DNA of 64,000 bases from Parietichytrium sp. I65-24A (taxonomy: Eukaryota; Sar; Bigyra; Thraustochytrida; Thraustochytriidae). The position numbers and the translations under genes are program-made. The notes under the pieces are model-generated. The model ran no database searches. It saw only the letters and a list, made by a program, of their open reading frames with translations, and was not told the DNA's origin. Position 1 is the first letter of the stretch; each line of letters begins with the position of its first letter. Positions 47,441 to 58,000 of this stretch are shown here, one piece after another. The stretch covers positions 186,001-250,000 of the forward strand of contig BLSF01000057.1 of NCBI GenBank assembly GCA_012862575.1, given 5' to 3'.

Positions 47441-48580
47441 ATGACGAACGCATCCAAGTCTGGGCTTCGGCTCTCCTGGAAACAGTGGAGGTTAGGAGCG
47501 GTGTTGGTCTGCTCACTCGTATTCAACCTCGCGCTTGTGAGGCTGTGGTCCACAGAGAGCTCACATTCTCTCAAGCTCTCTTACAGAAAGTATTGGGTGT
47601 ACGCCTCTGCCCCTGACGACTCAGAATATATCTACGAAGGGGAGGAGGTTGCTGAACCCGTTGAGGAGCCCGCGGTTCTGCTGGAGGGTCTGCCCGAATC
47701 GGAGGCTCCGTCGCAAGTCCCTGACACTTTGTTGAGCGATTGCAATGATCCGCAAAAAGTGACGATGGGACACTATGAGAACGAGACATTTGTGTTCTCC
47801 GGCCCATGTGCAAAGACGCAGAGCAGGTGGGTCACGAATCAAATGGAGGCCTGTGAGATTTTGGACGATTTTGAGCTTGTCATCGTGGGGCAAAGCACAG
47901 AACGCCGCTTGTACTATGGTTTGCAGTCCATGGCAGCTGGAAACGAATGGGCATTCATGAACGGGATCCCTGAGGCCGGGGTTCAACGGCTTCATGACAC
48001 GAAAGGTCAAATAAAGAATCTAGAGGCGGCCCCGACGCCCTGCTTTCACGCAACGCTGCACTTTGAAACAACGTTTCAAGGAATCTCGCAAGCTGTTAAT
48101 GAGGCTGTTCGCAAAGCTTCAGTTCGTGGAGGAAAAAGAAGGGTGGCGGTCATCTTTCAATTCGGGCTGTACAGTTTGGCTGCCAATGATTTCCACGTTG
48201 GCCAGCTTGAAAAGCATATGGAAACCTTTTTGCGCACCTCCAATCTTCCTGATCGTGCCAAAAGAGCTGGTGTTATACTTATCTGGAGACCACCGGTCCC
48301 GGTGCAAGCGGAGCACCGCCGGTTTCGCCAGTTTGCAAATTCTAACGAAGAGCTTGACATGTGGCGAAAAAAATCGTCTGAGCTAGCCAAGGCTCACAAT
48401 TTGTGCGTGTTGGATAGCTTCGATGGGATTCTAGATGGTGTCAAGAAGGGTGTAATCGAATTCGAGAGTGGACAGGAGTGGACACCACCCCAGTTTGGTG
48501 GAATTCACTTGAAAGATAACGGCAGGAAGCTCGTGTGCCAAGACACGCTGAATGTCTTGCGCTATTGCGCCGGCCTATAG
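47441..48580 (+). CDS. Type II membrane protein with SGNH/PC-esterase-like domain, paralogue 2
   Basis: The 379-residue product starts at ATG 47441 (MTNASKSGLRLSWKQWR), with a membrane segment at about 18-34 (LGAVLVCSLVFNLALV). It repeats the order of landmarks of the previous gene: GHYENETFVFSGPCA, RW, VIVGQSTERR (about 149), VIFQFGLY, LIWRPPVPV, EWTPPQFGGIH and KDNGRK. The two are clearly tandem paralogues but diverged, with conservation concentrated at these motifs. As in its neighbour, the usual GDS is GQS and the usual late DxxH is GGIH, keeping Ser and His but losing both Asp residues. A lumenal modification role in the secretory pathway is inferred from topology and family resemblance only. 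It is convergent with HOP2. Confidence 0.6.
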   Translation: MTNASKSGLRLSWKQWRLGAVLVCSLVFNLALVRLWSTESSHSLKLSYRKYWVYASAPDDSEYIYEGEEVAEPVEEPAVLLEGLPESEAPSQVPDTLLSDCNDPQKVTMGHYENETFVFSGPCAKTQSRWVTNQMEACEILDDFELVIVGQSTERRLYYGLQSMAAGNEWAFMNGIPEAGVQRLHDTKGQIKNLEAAPTPCFHATLHFETTFQGISQAVNEAVRKASVRGGKRRVAVIFQFGLYSLAANDFHVGQLEKHMETFLRTSNLPDRAKRAGVILIWRPPVPVQAEHRRFRQFANSNEELDMWRKKSSELAKAHNLCVLDSFDGILDGVKKGVIEFESGQEWTPPQFGGIHLKDNGRKLVCQDTLNVLRYCAGL

Positions 48581-49052
48581 CCTGATTGAAGAATGGATGA
48601 TTGTTACGAGGCTAATTGTTGGCCATAATTAAGCGCCAGGACTGACGGTTTGACTTTTGTTGTCGGTCTTTAATTTTGTGCGCATTTCGAATCCAGTGTC
48701 ACGCGGCTCGTGCGGTTTCACATCCTCTTGCTGCCAGACAGTGAGTGTATTACCGAGCTTCCCTTGTATGTGGTAAAGCTAATGAAGTATCGGGCACTAT
48801 CTTTCTTTTTATTGGAAAAAGTTGAATCTTGACTTGACTTTGTTACAAAACAGCTTTTCCTTGATTGTTAGTATCACAAGTTTTATTATTCATCAGCTTT
48901 ACTCCTTCTTTGCAGCGGTCCTGGTCCTCCGTCTCGTAAAGTAAACGGGTTGCTTGAATTCGAAAGATATTTCCTACAAAATTTTGCTTGGACTTGTATA
49001 AAATTGGAGTTTTGATTGCTTTCCACATGTGAAAATATAAACAATTTTTTGG
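48581..49052. other. Convergent intergenic region, SGNH-like 2 / HOP2
   Basis: This 472 bp AT-rich spacer between two stop codons presumably carries both 3' UTRs. GACAGTGAGTG near 48737 matches part of the dispersed element. No gene is visible. Confidence 0.6.
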
Positions 49053-50618
49053 TTATTTTGTAAGCACCATATCTTTCAAGGACACCTTCTTCACTTCGTC
49101 AGTCTCGATTCCAATATCGTCGCACATTTTTGCAAACTTGATCTTGGTTCCCATATCTTCGAGCATATCCTTCACGAAATCAGTAGCCATCTCTTTCCGG
49201 TCTTTCCAGCAGCTTCGATAAAATTTGAACTCCGCCTCGAGCTGCTCCAAGCTTTTGTTCGCGGCGTCTTTAAAGTTCGCCATATTCTTCTGATTTTCTT
49301 TTTCTGCTTCTTTGGCGGCGTCCAAGGTTGCCTGGGAGGCTTCAAACTCTTCGCGCAATGCACAGACCTCATCCTCGAGCAAATTGTCGCTCAGCTGTCC
49401 CTCCAGTTGGCTGTTCGCTGCTCGAAGGGAAGCAAGCTCCTCTCTTGGTCCGGCCAACTCATCTTCGAGCTTCGCAATAATGTCCACAAGTTTCCTCCTC
49501 GTTTCCTGTACAGAGTCACCAAACAAATCCTGGCTCAACCAGTATATTTTTTTATCGTTCCTCCGGATGAGCTCATTCTCTTCGAGAATCTGCAGGGACT
49601 TGGTCAACTGGTGTTTCGTAAGCTGGGTCAAAGCTCGAGCCAAGTCTGGAACGGCATGAGGTCGGTTCGTCTTGCGGAAATACCTGTAAAGGATTTTTGA
49701 TGTTGAGTCAAGTGCAGAAATTGCTTCTGGTTCCGCAAGTTGCTGCGAAACATCCAAGCTTGACAGACCACAAGGCGAAGATTCGTCTTCGTTCGAGTTG
49801 GTCCCATCTGAGCTCTGGGAAGGCGGCACGATCTGTGTCGCAGAGCACAGCTCCTCCCCCTCCTCTTGACGACGCAAACCATTTCCACTTGCCTCAGCCA
49901 TATTCTCATCCTCGTCGTCACCTTGCGCAGAACCGGCTTGTGACCCGTTGCCTTGGTCCTTGGCCTTTCCTTTCCCAGAGCTCTTCGTCGGTGACTTGGA
50001 CTTGGACCTTGACCTGGAGTTGGAGGCTTTCTTCTTTTTCGGGGATGGGGTAAAAACCACGACCTCATCGTTAACATCGTCTTTGACTTCTGGGGGCGCA
50101 ACTTGCTGGTTCTCTGCAACCTGCACGTCTTCCTCATCATTTTCATTTGCGGTCAAGGCAGACTTTGGCGGGGTGCGTGCAGCAGTTCTAGAGCTCCGTG
50201 GAGACTTTCTTGGAGGCGTGCCTTCTTGGGGGCCCAAGGATCCTGCATCACGCTTTTTCACTGGCGAGCTCGGCTGCCCATTGCCTTCCATTGCAGGAGG
50301 AAAGGATTCTGATTTTGAGTTGGAAGCCTGTGCCTGCTTACCATTTCGGTTCCGAATCGGCTTCGCAAAGTCGTCCTCCGAATCATCGTCATCGTCATCC
50401 TCATCGTCTTCTCCGTCTTGCACGTACTCTTCCTCGACTTTTCCTTCCGTGTCCTCTTGTGGCGCATCGGCAACGTCGTCATCGCCCTTTCCCATACCTA
50501 AAAGCTCCGGCCCGAAGTCGGTACTTCCAACGCCTGCTGTCGGCAATTCGTTCCCTAGCTCAAGGAGAGGCAGGGTGTCTTGCATGTACTCCATATCATG
50601 CATTTCAAAGCCCGCCAT
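49053..50618 (-). CDS. HOP2: HOP2/PSMC3IP meiotic recombination factor with long N-terminal extension
   Basis: The product has 521 residues, while human HOP2 has 217. The C-terminal 220 residues are the recognisable part. A winged-helix start (ILYRYFRKTNRPHAVPDL; LQILEENELIRRNDKKIYWL) leads into leucine-rich coiled coils (about 365-460). The end, WKDRKEMATDFVKDMLEDMG followed by DDIGIETDEV, matches the family's RKRxMATxLSDAILEG and GIETDED. HOP2 works with MND1 to help DMC1/RAD51 find homologous DNA in meiosis. The first 300 residues are disordered-looking: a poly-Asp/Glu block near 65-85, Ser/Pro/Lys-rich SPRSSRTAARTPPKS, and the basic KKKKASNSRSRSKSKSPTK, likely nuclear localisation or DNA-contacting signals. 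No intron interrupts the fused parts. The start ATG 50618 is divergent from eIF2B gamma. Confidence 0.88.
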   Translation of the reverse strand: MAGFEMHDMEYMQDTLPLLELGNELPTAGVGSTDFGPELLGMGKGDDDVADAPQEDTEGKVEEEYVQDGEDDEDDDDDDSEDDFAKPIRNRNGKQAQASNSKSESFPPAMEGNGQPSSPVKKRDAGSLGPQEGTPPRKSPRSSRTAARTPPKSALTANENDEEDVQVAENQQVAPPEVKDDVNDEVVVFTPSPKKKKASNSRSRSKSKSPTKSSGKGKAKDQGNGSQAGSAQGDDEDENMAEASGNGLRRQEEGEELCSATQIVPPSQSSDGTNSNEDESSPCGLSSLDVSQQLAEPEAISALDSTSKILYRYFRKTNRPHAVPDLARALTQLTKHQLTKSLQILEENELIRRNDKKIYWLSQDLFGDSVQETRRKLVDIIAKLEDELAGPREELASLRAANSQLEGQLSDNLLEDEVCALREEFEASQATLDAAKEAEKENQKNMANFKDAANKSLEQLEAEFKFYRSCWKDRKEMATDFVKDMLEDMGTKIKFAKMCDDIGIETDEVKKVSLKDMVLTK

Positions 50619-51401
50619 CTTCCCTTCCCCTTCTATCTCTAGGGCGCTCTATTTCCCCGCGCCCACCTCCTCTACCTCCTGAGTGAAATTGATCGCCGAC
50701 TCGGCAAATTGTTTGTGCTGTGCGCGCACTGGAGTCTGTTGCTCTCAATTTGGTGTCTGCACAAGGTCTAGTTCAAGGGGCAAAAACTACAAAAACTCCA
50801 AACTCCCAACATTCAAAAAAAAAAAGATGGGCACTGCTGTGGACTCCTACGCTTCCTACTGAGAAGCTGTATAAGGGTACTACCTGGACCCCAGTGGTTC
50901 TTTTGGGACCGGTAATTAGAAGTTTTGGCTAACCCTGGATTGGTTTTTTAACCGTGTGGGTAGGAAACTTGGTAAGGACCTTCGAGTCGATTGTATTTTT
51001 CAAAGTTGAAAAAATACGCTTCGTAATGCTTGAATATAATTAGAATTCGTGCATATGATTGTGTAGTAGATCTCAGCTTGTATTTACTTTCACGTAGCAC
51101 GTCGCTATAAGAACAGTAGCGAACAGTCGCAGCTCATTTTGTTCGCGAGTGACGGCTGCGGAACGCATATGCTGGGGGCCGAGAAGGTGCTGGGAACGTG
51201 TCTGGAGAGCTGCGCAGAAGACTGTGCAGTGTGAACAACACACTTACGACAGACAGAGTGTAGAGAGTATAGAGAGTATAGAGAGTGTAAAGAGTGTAGA
51301 GAGTGAGCAGAAGACAAGGGCAAAGGAGACAAGAGGCGAGCTGGGCTAAGTGGGTTGAAGTGTCGCGGTTTGGGAATAGGACGCTATTGAATAAAAAGGC
51401 G
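50619..51401. other. Divergent intergenic region, HOP2 / eIF2B gamma
   Basis: This 783 bp region should hold both promoters. An A-run lies at 50815-50825 and a 9-nt purine-rich tandem repeat at 51255-51307. No gene is visible. Confidence 0.6.
51255..51307. repeat. 9-nt tandem repeat before eIF2B gamma
   Basis: Nearly six copies of AGAGTGTAG/AGAGTATAG lie in tandem, ending about 95 bp before the start codon. Confidence 0.88.
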
Positions 51402-52826
51402 ATGGCGGGAAGGAGAATGTCTGTCGATGCGTCGGAGCCTGTGCGAGAATTTCAGGCGGTAGTGCTCGCGGGAGGAAGCGGTTCTGGATTGTACCCTTTC
51501 ACCACCAACACACCTTTGTCTCTTCTGCCGGTGGGAAACTCTCCAGTGCTTTCGTATCAATTGATGGCCTTGGAAGAGGCCGGGTTCACACATGCCATCG
51601 TAGTGTGCTCGAAAAAGCACGTGGACGAGTTCACCAGGTTTGCATCTGAAGTGTATCCGGGCGCAATTCAAGTGGACGTTCACGGAGTTGAGGAGGATGA
51701 TGGAGGCATCATTGGCGGGGAAGAGAGCAATGCTGGGAGCGCGAATGGGCTACGCAGCTTGAAGGACAAAATTTATACTGACTTCATCGTCATGTCCGGA
51801 GACGTTGTAACAACTGCATCGCTGAGTGACCTTGCAGACGTGCATCGGACGAGCAATGGCGCGGTAACATTGCTCTTGAAGCAGCACCCGAATGCGAAGG
51901 ACATGAAGGAAGGTCAACCAGCGTTGAGAAAGCTGAGCAAAAACGTGATCAATTACTTTGGACTTGTCAAATCAGAGACTTGCCCCAACAGAGCCCAGGT
52001 CGTCTACATGAAGAGTGCCCCAGTGGACGACAGCGTAAACGTTCCAAAGACTTTGCTGGTGAGACACCCGCGCATCCAGTTCCACACAGATTTGATCGAT
52101 CCCCACGTTTATGTCATGCGGAAGTGGGTGTTTGACCTTCTGTGCACTGATAGCCCAAGCAAGGTGGGGGAGGATATTAGGGGTCTGCAGAATCTCCGCA
52201 CTGAGTTTCTGCCTTTCGTTATCAACCAGCTTCAAACACACCTATCTGAGCCAGGGGCGGTTGGTGATAAAGAACTGGGGATCACGTCAGAGCTGGAGGT
52301 TCCACACATCGATGGCGCCGAGAGCTCTCTGCGACAAGCGCAGGAGCTAAGCACGGCTAATGTTCTCTCTCGCGGCGACAACATTGGTTGTTACGCATGC
52401 ATTGCTCCGGCCGATTCGCTTACTTTGAGGGCCAACACATTGTTCAGCTACGCGCTCATCAACCAACAGCTCGTAGATCTGCCACATGGCGTCCCGTCTC
52501 CGTTTCCAAGACTGCCTCGATTCCCAAAGTCCAAGGGTGCGACCGTCGGCGCGGAGTCGGACATTGGCGAAAAGGTCCTTCTGAAGAACTGCGTGATCGG
52601 AGCGCACTGCAAAATAGGGGCTGGAGCATGCCTGAGCAACTGTGTTGTGATGGACCACTGCACCATTGGAGCAGACTGCGTCATTCAGGGCAGCATCATT
52701 GGGCCAAACTCAACGATTGAGACAAAATGCAATCTCACGGATGTGCAACTTCAAGGCGGGGCTGTCGTTCGTCCTGCAGGAGCTCAGTTGAAGGGCCAGG
52801 CGTATCTGAAAGGCGACTTTGCTTAG
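51402..52826 (+). CDS. EIF2B3: Translation initiation factor eIF2B subunit gamma
   Basis: ATG 51402 gives 474 residues, the usual size. Residues about 15-280 are a nucleotidyltransferase-like fold: FQAVVLAGGSGSGLYPFT, PLSLLPVGNSPVLSYQLMAL and DFIVMSGDVV. The Arg of catalytic pyrophosphorylases (GGxGxRL) is replaced by Gly, as expected for eIF2B gamma, which does not make sugar nucleotides. From about 395, hexapeptide repeats form a left-handed beta-helix (VLLKNCVIGAHCKIGAG, CVVMDHCTIGADCVIQGSI, IGPNSTIE). With the epsilon subunit it forms the catalytic arm of eIF2B, which reloads eIF2 with GTP for start-codon selection. The upstream in-frame extension to 51303 starts at a non-ATG codon and reads through low-complexity leader. 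It is convergent with the NPL4-like gene. Confidence 0.92.
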   Translation: MAGRRMSVDASEPVREFQAVVLAGGSGSGLYPFTTNTPLSLLPVGNSPVLSYQLMALEEAGFTHAIVVCSKKHVDEFTRFASEVYPGAIQVDVHGVEEDDGGIIGGEESNAGSANGLRSLKDKIYTDFIVMSGDVVTTASLSDLADVHRTSNGAVTLLLKQHPNAKDMKEGQPALRKLSKNVINYFGLVKSETCPNRAQVVYMKSAPVDDSVNVPKTLLVRHPRIQFHTDLIDPHVYVMRKWVFDLLCTDSPSKVGEDIRGLQNLRTEFLPFVINQLQTHLSEPGAVGDKELGITSELEVPHIDGAESSLRQAQELSTANVLSRGDNIGCYACIAPADSLTLRANTLFSYALINQQLVDLPHGVPSPFPRLPRFPKSKGATVGAESDIGEKVLLKNCVIGAHCKIGAGACLSNCVVMDHCTIGADCVIQGSIIGPNSTIETKCNLTDVQLQGGAVVRPAGAQLKGQAYLKGDFA

Positions 52827-53088
52827 TTTGCCACGCCATGCTTTTATTTTGGAAGACGTGTATCCTCCACCAAAGTGAAGCGGCTGCATTGTGCAAAATG
52901 GAAGGCAGGCCCTTGCGCAGTCTTCTTCGCGCGAGGGAAACGCTTCTTTGGACTCGATGGCATTGCAATCATTCTATTGCTTATAAAGAACGAGACTTTT
53001 ACTTTTGTTATTCAAACACCTCCCCCTCCCATCCATACTTTGCGTCGAGCATCCAGCAGCAAGACTCAGTGAGTTTACAGTACTTGCA

Positions 53089-54402
53089 TCAACGGACTAT
53101 GTAGCAAAGCAAATCGAGAAGCTTTACTTGACAGTGGACATCGTCTTGACAGCTCAGTAAGCCTTTCACCGCTCCCATGCCGTGGTGAAGGGAGAGTGCA
53201 TACAGGAAATGAAAATCTCGACATAAGGTCTCCAAGCGATACTTGTATTCTCGAGACCGGACATCGTCCAGCAAATTCTTCAAGGCTTGTTGCAGTTCGC
53301 CTTTGTCTTGCTTGATGTTCATATAATATAGCCCATCTTCCTGGAGCAAGTGTCTCCATGCAATAGGAAACCCATCTTGCCCTGGAGTACTGGACCTGAC
53401 GATGCCGGCACGTCCTGCCCCGACCATGGCATTTTCCCACAGCAAAGAAGAAGCGTTCCCAACGTCTCGGCAATACGCAACCACTGCGTCGTGGACAGAG
53501 AAAACCGCCAAAATCTTTGGATCAAATACTAAAGCGGTGAAAAACCCTCGATGATTTCTGAACGTCGCTTGCAGTCTGGCGGATATTTCAATGGCTTTCT
53601 CCTTGCTGAAGTCGCGGCAGCAAGTCATGACACACCCAATTACATTCAAGCCCATCGCTCTTGCAACACCTTCCACAACATCCAAGTCCTCAGAGTCACT
53701 TTCGTAGATATGTCTTCCAATTTGATTTCCTTTCGTGTCTTGACGTCCGATGACAAGACCACAACGCTGCAAAGATCGATGAGACGCAATCCATGGTGCA
53801 AGAAAGTTATTTAGGGGAGCTTCCTCGAGATTTACCGCGCCTTCAACATGCGAGTACACCTGCTTGAAATTTGGAACGCCACATGGCGCCCGTCTGTCGT
53901 ACGATTTGCGTGAATACTCGTTTCTCCAAAAATTTTCCCTTCTCGCTGCCTTCTCTTGCCTGGGCAGATTCTTCTCCGTGTCAGAAACAAAATCCAGTGA
54001 AGAAATTGACTCGCGCATGTTGTAGTCGTATACAGATGCAAGGTCTTCTGTTTCCCAACCATCGCCCTCCTCTTCATCATGTCGGCGTTTTTGGGAAACA
54101 AACACTTGCACTCCGTCGACGAGGTCCCACTTGCTCTTTAACTTCCTGCTCAAGTCTCGGTCAAGGCATAGGAGCTGATTTTTCGGATTTATTCCAGTCC
54201 GCCTCCACAGCTCGTTCTTCAAATCGTCAACCCCCTTCCGTCCTCGGAGCTCAATGCGATGCAGCCCTATCTCTGAGACCGCGCGGATGACCAAGGCCTT
54301 GCGCTCTTCATCTTTCTCCTCTTCATGAGCTAGCTTCTCCTCCGAGAACCGGCCATTCTTGCTAAAGTCAGCTCCATACTTTGCTTTGCGGTGCCTGCTC
54401 AT
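53089..54402 (-). CDS. NPL4-like protein (Cdc48/p97 cofactor family)
   Basis: The 437-residue product starts MSRHRKAKYGADF at ATG 54402. Residues about 35-105 look like the ubiquitin-like domain of NPL4 (ALVIRAVSEIGLHRIELRG, LKNELWRRTGI). From about 180 an MPN-type domain matches NPL4: YSHVEGAVNLEEAPLNNFL, HRSLQRCGLVIGR, VVEGVARAMGLNVIGCVMT, where the family has a VGWIFT strand. No metalloprotease JAMM motif is present, as in all NPL4 proteins. NPL4 with UFD1 guides the p97/Cdc48 ATPase to ubiquitinated proteins. The animal-type C-terminal zinc finger is absent, as in shorter plant NPL4-like proteins. The C-terminal 110 residues are helical and less familiar. It is divergent from RAD16. Confidence 0.78.
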   Translation of the reverse strand: MSRHRKAKYGADFSKNGRFSEEKLAHEEEKDEERKALVIRAVSEIGLHRIELRGRKGVDDLKNELWRRTGINPKNQLLCLDRDLSRKLKSKWDLVDGVQVFVSQKRRHDEEEGDGWETEDLASVYDYNMRESISSLDFVSDTEKNLPRQEKAARRENFWRNEYSRKSYDRRAPCGVPNFKQVYSHVEGAVNLEEAPLNNFLAPWIASHRSLQRCGLVIGRQDTKGNQIGRHIYESDSEDLDVVEGVARAMGLNVIGCVMTCCRDFSKEKAIEISARLQATFRNHRGFFTALVFDPKILAVFSVHDAVVAYCRDVGNASSLLWENAMVGAGRAGIVRSSTPGQDGFPIAWRHLLQEDGLYYMNIKQDKGELQQALKNLLDDVRSREYKYRLETLCRDFHFLYALSLHHGMGAVKGLLSCQDDVHCQVKLLDLLCYIVR

Positions 54403-55008
54403 GCTTATTCTTTGACGTCCCTCCTTTCATTCCAGCTTTTCCAGCTGCGCATTTCCCCTCGCCGCGCGCTGCTTTGCGACGGCAACACCCTCGCAATTCT
54501 CCTCTCTCCGCACACAACCCTTGGACTCCCTAAACACCAATAATCACCACCTAGAGCTCTTACCACCACCAATAATCGCTCTACCGGATATTCTTGAAAC
54601 TCCGTACTCCACTGTGCATCGCCAAAAACCACTCTCCCATTTTGACACGCCTTTCCTCTATTCTCACTTTCTCACCCCCTCCCTTTCGCGACGAACAAAA
54701 GTCTTATAACATTCGCGCGTGAAATCTTGCGGGCTAGTTCTGTGCTCAAAGAGCCGCCAATCCCGCACCGAACCCGGAGAACGGGCCGCAATACAATTGT
54801 ATGGGACGCCGAAGAACCGAGATCAGGATGTGTGGTCCATCCCAACCTAGACTTCGTTCCTGTGGCAGAGAACATCGAAGCATCCGGACCAGCAGACCCC
54901 GAACGCGCTGGGCGAGGAGGAGTACCGGAAACTTGGTGCTCGGCTGCGGGCGAGAGGAAAGAGACGGGCGAGACGGGCGCGAGTGGAGCGAGAGAGCGGA
55001 GCGAAAGG
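54403..55008. other. Divergent intergenic region, NPL4-like / RAD16-like
   Basis: This 606 bp region should hold both promoters; the part nearest RAD16 is open in frame from 54727 but contains no Met until 55009. Pyrimidine-rich tracts lie at 54630-54690. No separate gene is visible. Confidence 0.55.
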
Positions 55009-58000
55009 ATGCCGGCGCTCACGGTGGACTCAGACGGGGACTGGAAACTTGCAGACGAAGAGGACCAGGTTTACCGCGCGAGGGTGGAGTATGCCAAGTC
55101 GGGCAAGGCCAAGTGCAGGGCGTGCGGGGAGTATATTGAGAAGGAGACGCTGAGGATTGGAGTGCCGATCAAGTGGAGGTCGTGGATCACGTCGTGGAGG
55201 CACCCAAAGTGCTTTTGGGTCGAGGGCGAGAAGGATGAGATCACGCCTGCTGAATGTTTTGATTATCAGGTCGCGAAAGAGGAAGACGTCAAGGATCTGG
55301 ATGCGGCGCTGGCACGTCTCACTGCTCCTGGCCAGGATGAGTCGCTAAACCCTGAATCCGAAGAGTTTGAAAAGGCTCTGAAGAAGAAATTGAGCCTGAA
55401 TCCATTGCCAACGCCAGCCGCGCTGACAACGAGATTGTTGCCTTTCCAAGAAGAATCGTTGGGTTGGCTGGTTCGCCAAGAAGAGGAGAGCAAGTTTCGA
55501 TCGGGCTTATTGTGTGACGAGATGGGAATGGGCAAGACTCTGCAGACGATCTCCCTCATTGTTCAGCAAAAGAGCAGGGCGGAGGGCCCCACGCTTGTTG
55601 TGGCTCCCTCTAGCGCAATGCTTCAGTGGTATGACGAGGCGATGAATAATACTGTTGATGGCACGCTCAAAATATTGGTGTATCATGGCAACAAGAGAGG
55701 CACTTTGACACCCAAGGACGTACGCGAGCACGATATCGTGCTAACCTCGTACCCGATCCTTGAGTATGAATATCGTCGTTGCGTAGAGCGGTGTAAAATG
55801 ACTTGCATCTACTGCAAGCGCAAATATCTTCCTCGCAAGCTCATCCTGCACAATCAGTATTTCTGCGGCCCATTTGCCAAGCGCACTGCGAAGCTTGCAC
55901 TTCGAGACAAGAAGAAGAAGGAGCAAGAAACTATGGGTAAGGCGATGAAAACGTTGGCGATCGTAAAAGATGCTGATCTCGATAAGGTACGCAAAGAAAA
56001 CGGGGAGCCTGCTGCGAAGAAACGCCGTGGACACGCTCTCCCGACCCCGGGAAATATCTACCGCGACTTGATGAAAGAAGCGAAGAAGGAGCCTATTAAT
56101 ATGTACAAGTCGAGTGCCGAGGCCCGCCGCATCGTAGAGGAAAGAAAGACATCAAAAGCGTCTTCGTCAAAAGACTCTTCGGGCCGACCCACAAGGAAAT
56201 CTCGCAAAGCAGCGATTGACGAGAGTGAAGACGAGATTGAGGAAGATGCTTCTGACAAATTGAAGGTAGAAGAGGAGGAGGAGGAGGCGGGTGGTAAAAC
56301 GTCTCCTAATCGTTTTGTCTTTTGGACCGCTGGCGACGAGGGGAACAATGTCGTTGTGTATCGAGCTACCCCTATGGCCAAGGCCTGGAAAAGTAGCTTC
56401 GAACTTGCTTCGGCGGATGGTTGTGCGACTTTTTCAACCGTGCAAGGTGCTCCAGAAAAGGGTTCGATCAGACTCGCTTGCGACCAAGTCAAGGATGTTC
56501 AACTCGTTTTGAGCGCAAGTGGAGAGGTGCTCTTCAGCTCCGATGAGGGAGCGAACTGGAGCGTACTTGAAGGGGTTTCGGGAGGTCGCTGGATTGGGTC
56601 CGCGGTAAGAATGAGCCAGGAGTCTCTGGAAGAGGGCTGGGAGTTCAAGGGTCCTAGAATGGGTTCCGTCGTCGGCAGAGATTTTGATGGAATTGTGTTG
56701 GCAGTAGCTTTTGCTCACGCCAAAAAGCAAGATGACCAGCCTGCACTGTGGAGGATTGAGCATCAAGATGGAGATGTTGAGGATCTTGAGTGGAAAGAGG
56801 TTGAAGCTGGACTCAGGGCCGCTCGAGCGTGGAGTGCCCCAGAGGTTCTCAAGTCTCGCACTACCAAAAGATCTACTCAACGGCTGGCTCATGCCTTGAC
56901 GCGTGCAATCGAAGCTTCTGAGTCTGCAACGCAGCAGACGGAATCCAAAGCGGAAAAGGTGACCCCTGCAAAGAAGGGAAGGGCGCCTAAGAAAGCTGGG
57001 CACAAAAAGGTTGACACAAAGCCACCACCCGTGGCTGTGATGGAAAAAAACGATGAGATAGTGGCCGAAGACGTGCAAGCTCCAAAACCTGGCCGAAAGC
57101 GCCCTGTTCGCGCCGCTGCCAAAAAGAAGAGCAAGATTATCGATGATGATGATGATGATGACCAGAGCGACTCCGAGTTTGACCCAAGTGGTAGTGACGG
57201 CGGAGATGACGACGACGATGATGAGGACGAGGACGGCGGTGAAGTAAATGGGGGGTCTCTCAGTGCCAGGGACAAGCGCCTTGGCGCTGCTGCGGGGTTG
57301 AGCGCCGCAGATGTTGCCAAAGCCAAAGCCGCTGAAGAAGCCGCGAGAGCAGTTGCCCGCGAGAAGGCGCTGGATGCCAAGTTTTATCCTGTGTCATGGG
57401 GTCCGGGGTCCAAGGATGCAAAATTACTTGCTGATTTTAAGCTGAGAGAAGGTCGTATCTCTAGAGCCAAGCAAGGGAAGAAGCGAAGGCGTTCCTCGAA
57501 GGGTAGTAAAGGCGGAAAGAAGGCGGCCTCGAATCCCAAGAAAGGAACAGGGAAGAAAGCGGCCCCAAAAGGCGGCAAGAAAAGCAGCTGGAGTGAAGAT
57601 GAGGATTCCTCAGATTTCGAAAGTATTGCTTCGTCCGAAGACGAAGCGATCGAGGTGGAGAACGATCGTTGGAAAGACGGCATGTTTTGGTTCGCTGCTC
57701 CTGATCGCGTTGTCGATGAGGATGGCATTGACTTGGCCCCGTCTCTCCTGCATTGCATCGGGTGGCATCGCATTGTCTTGGACGAGGCTCATAAAATAAA
57801 AGACCGTGTCAACTCCACGGCCAAGTCTACGTTGGCCTTGCGAGGGAGCCCGGAAAAGGCCAAGCTGAAGGAGCTCAATCCAGACGGTGGCCCTTGCCGG
57901 CGGTGGGCGTTGACAGGGACCCCTCTGCAGAACCGCGTGGGAGAGCTTTATAGCCTGATCCGGTTCCTCCGAGTAGATCCGTATGCCTTTTACTATTGCC

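Noticed and set aside
49948-50682. Poly-Ser plus-strand frame antisense to HOP2
   Set aside because: It is the reverse reading of the Asp/Glu/Lys-rich extension of HOP2, a typical shadow.
54727-55008. 94-codon N-terminal extension of the RAD16-like protein
   Set aside because: No Met in this stretch; the frame opens at a TTG codon and the sequence looks like promoter and leader.
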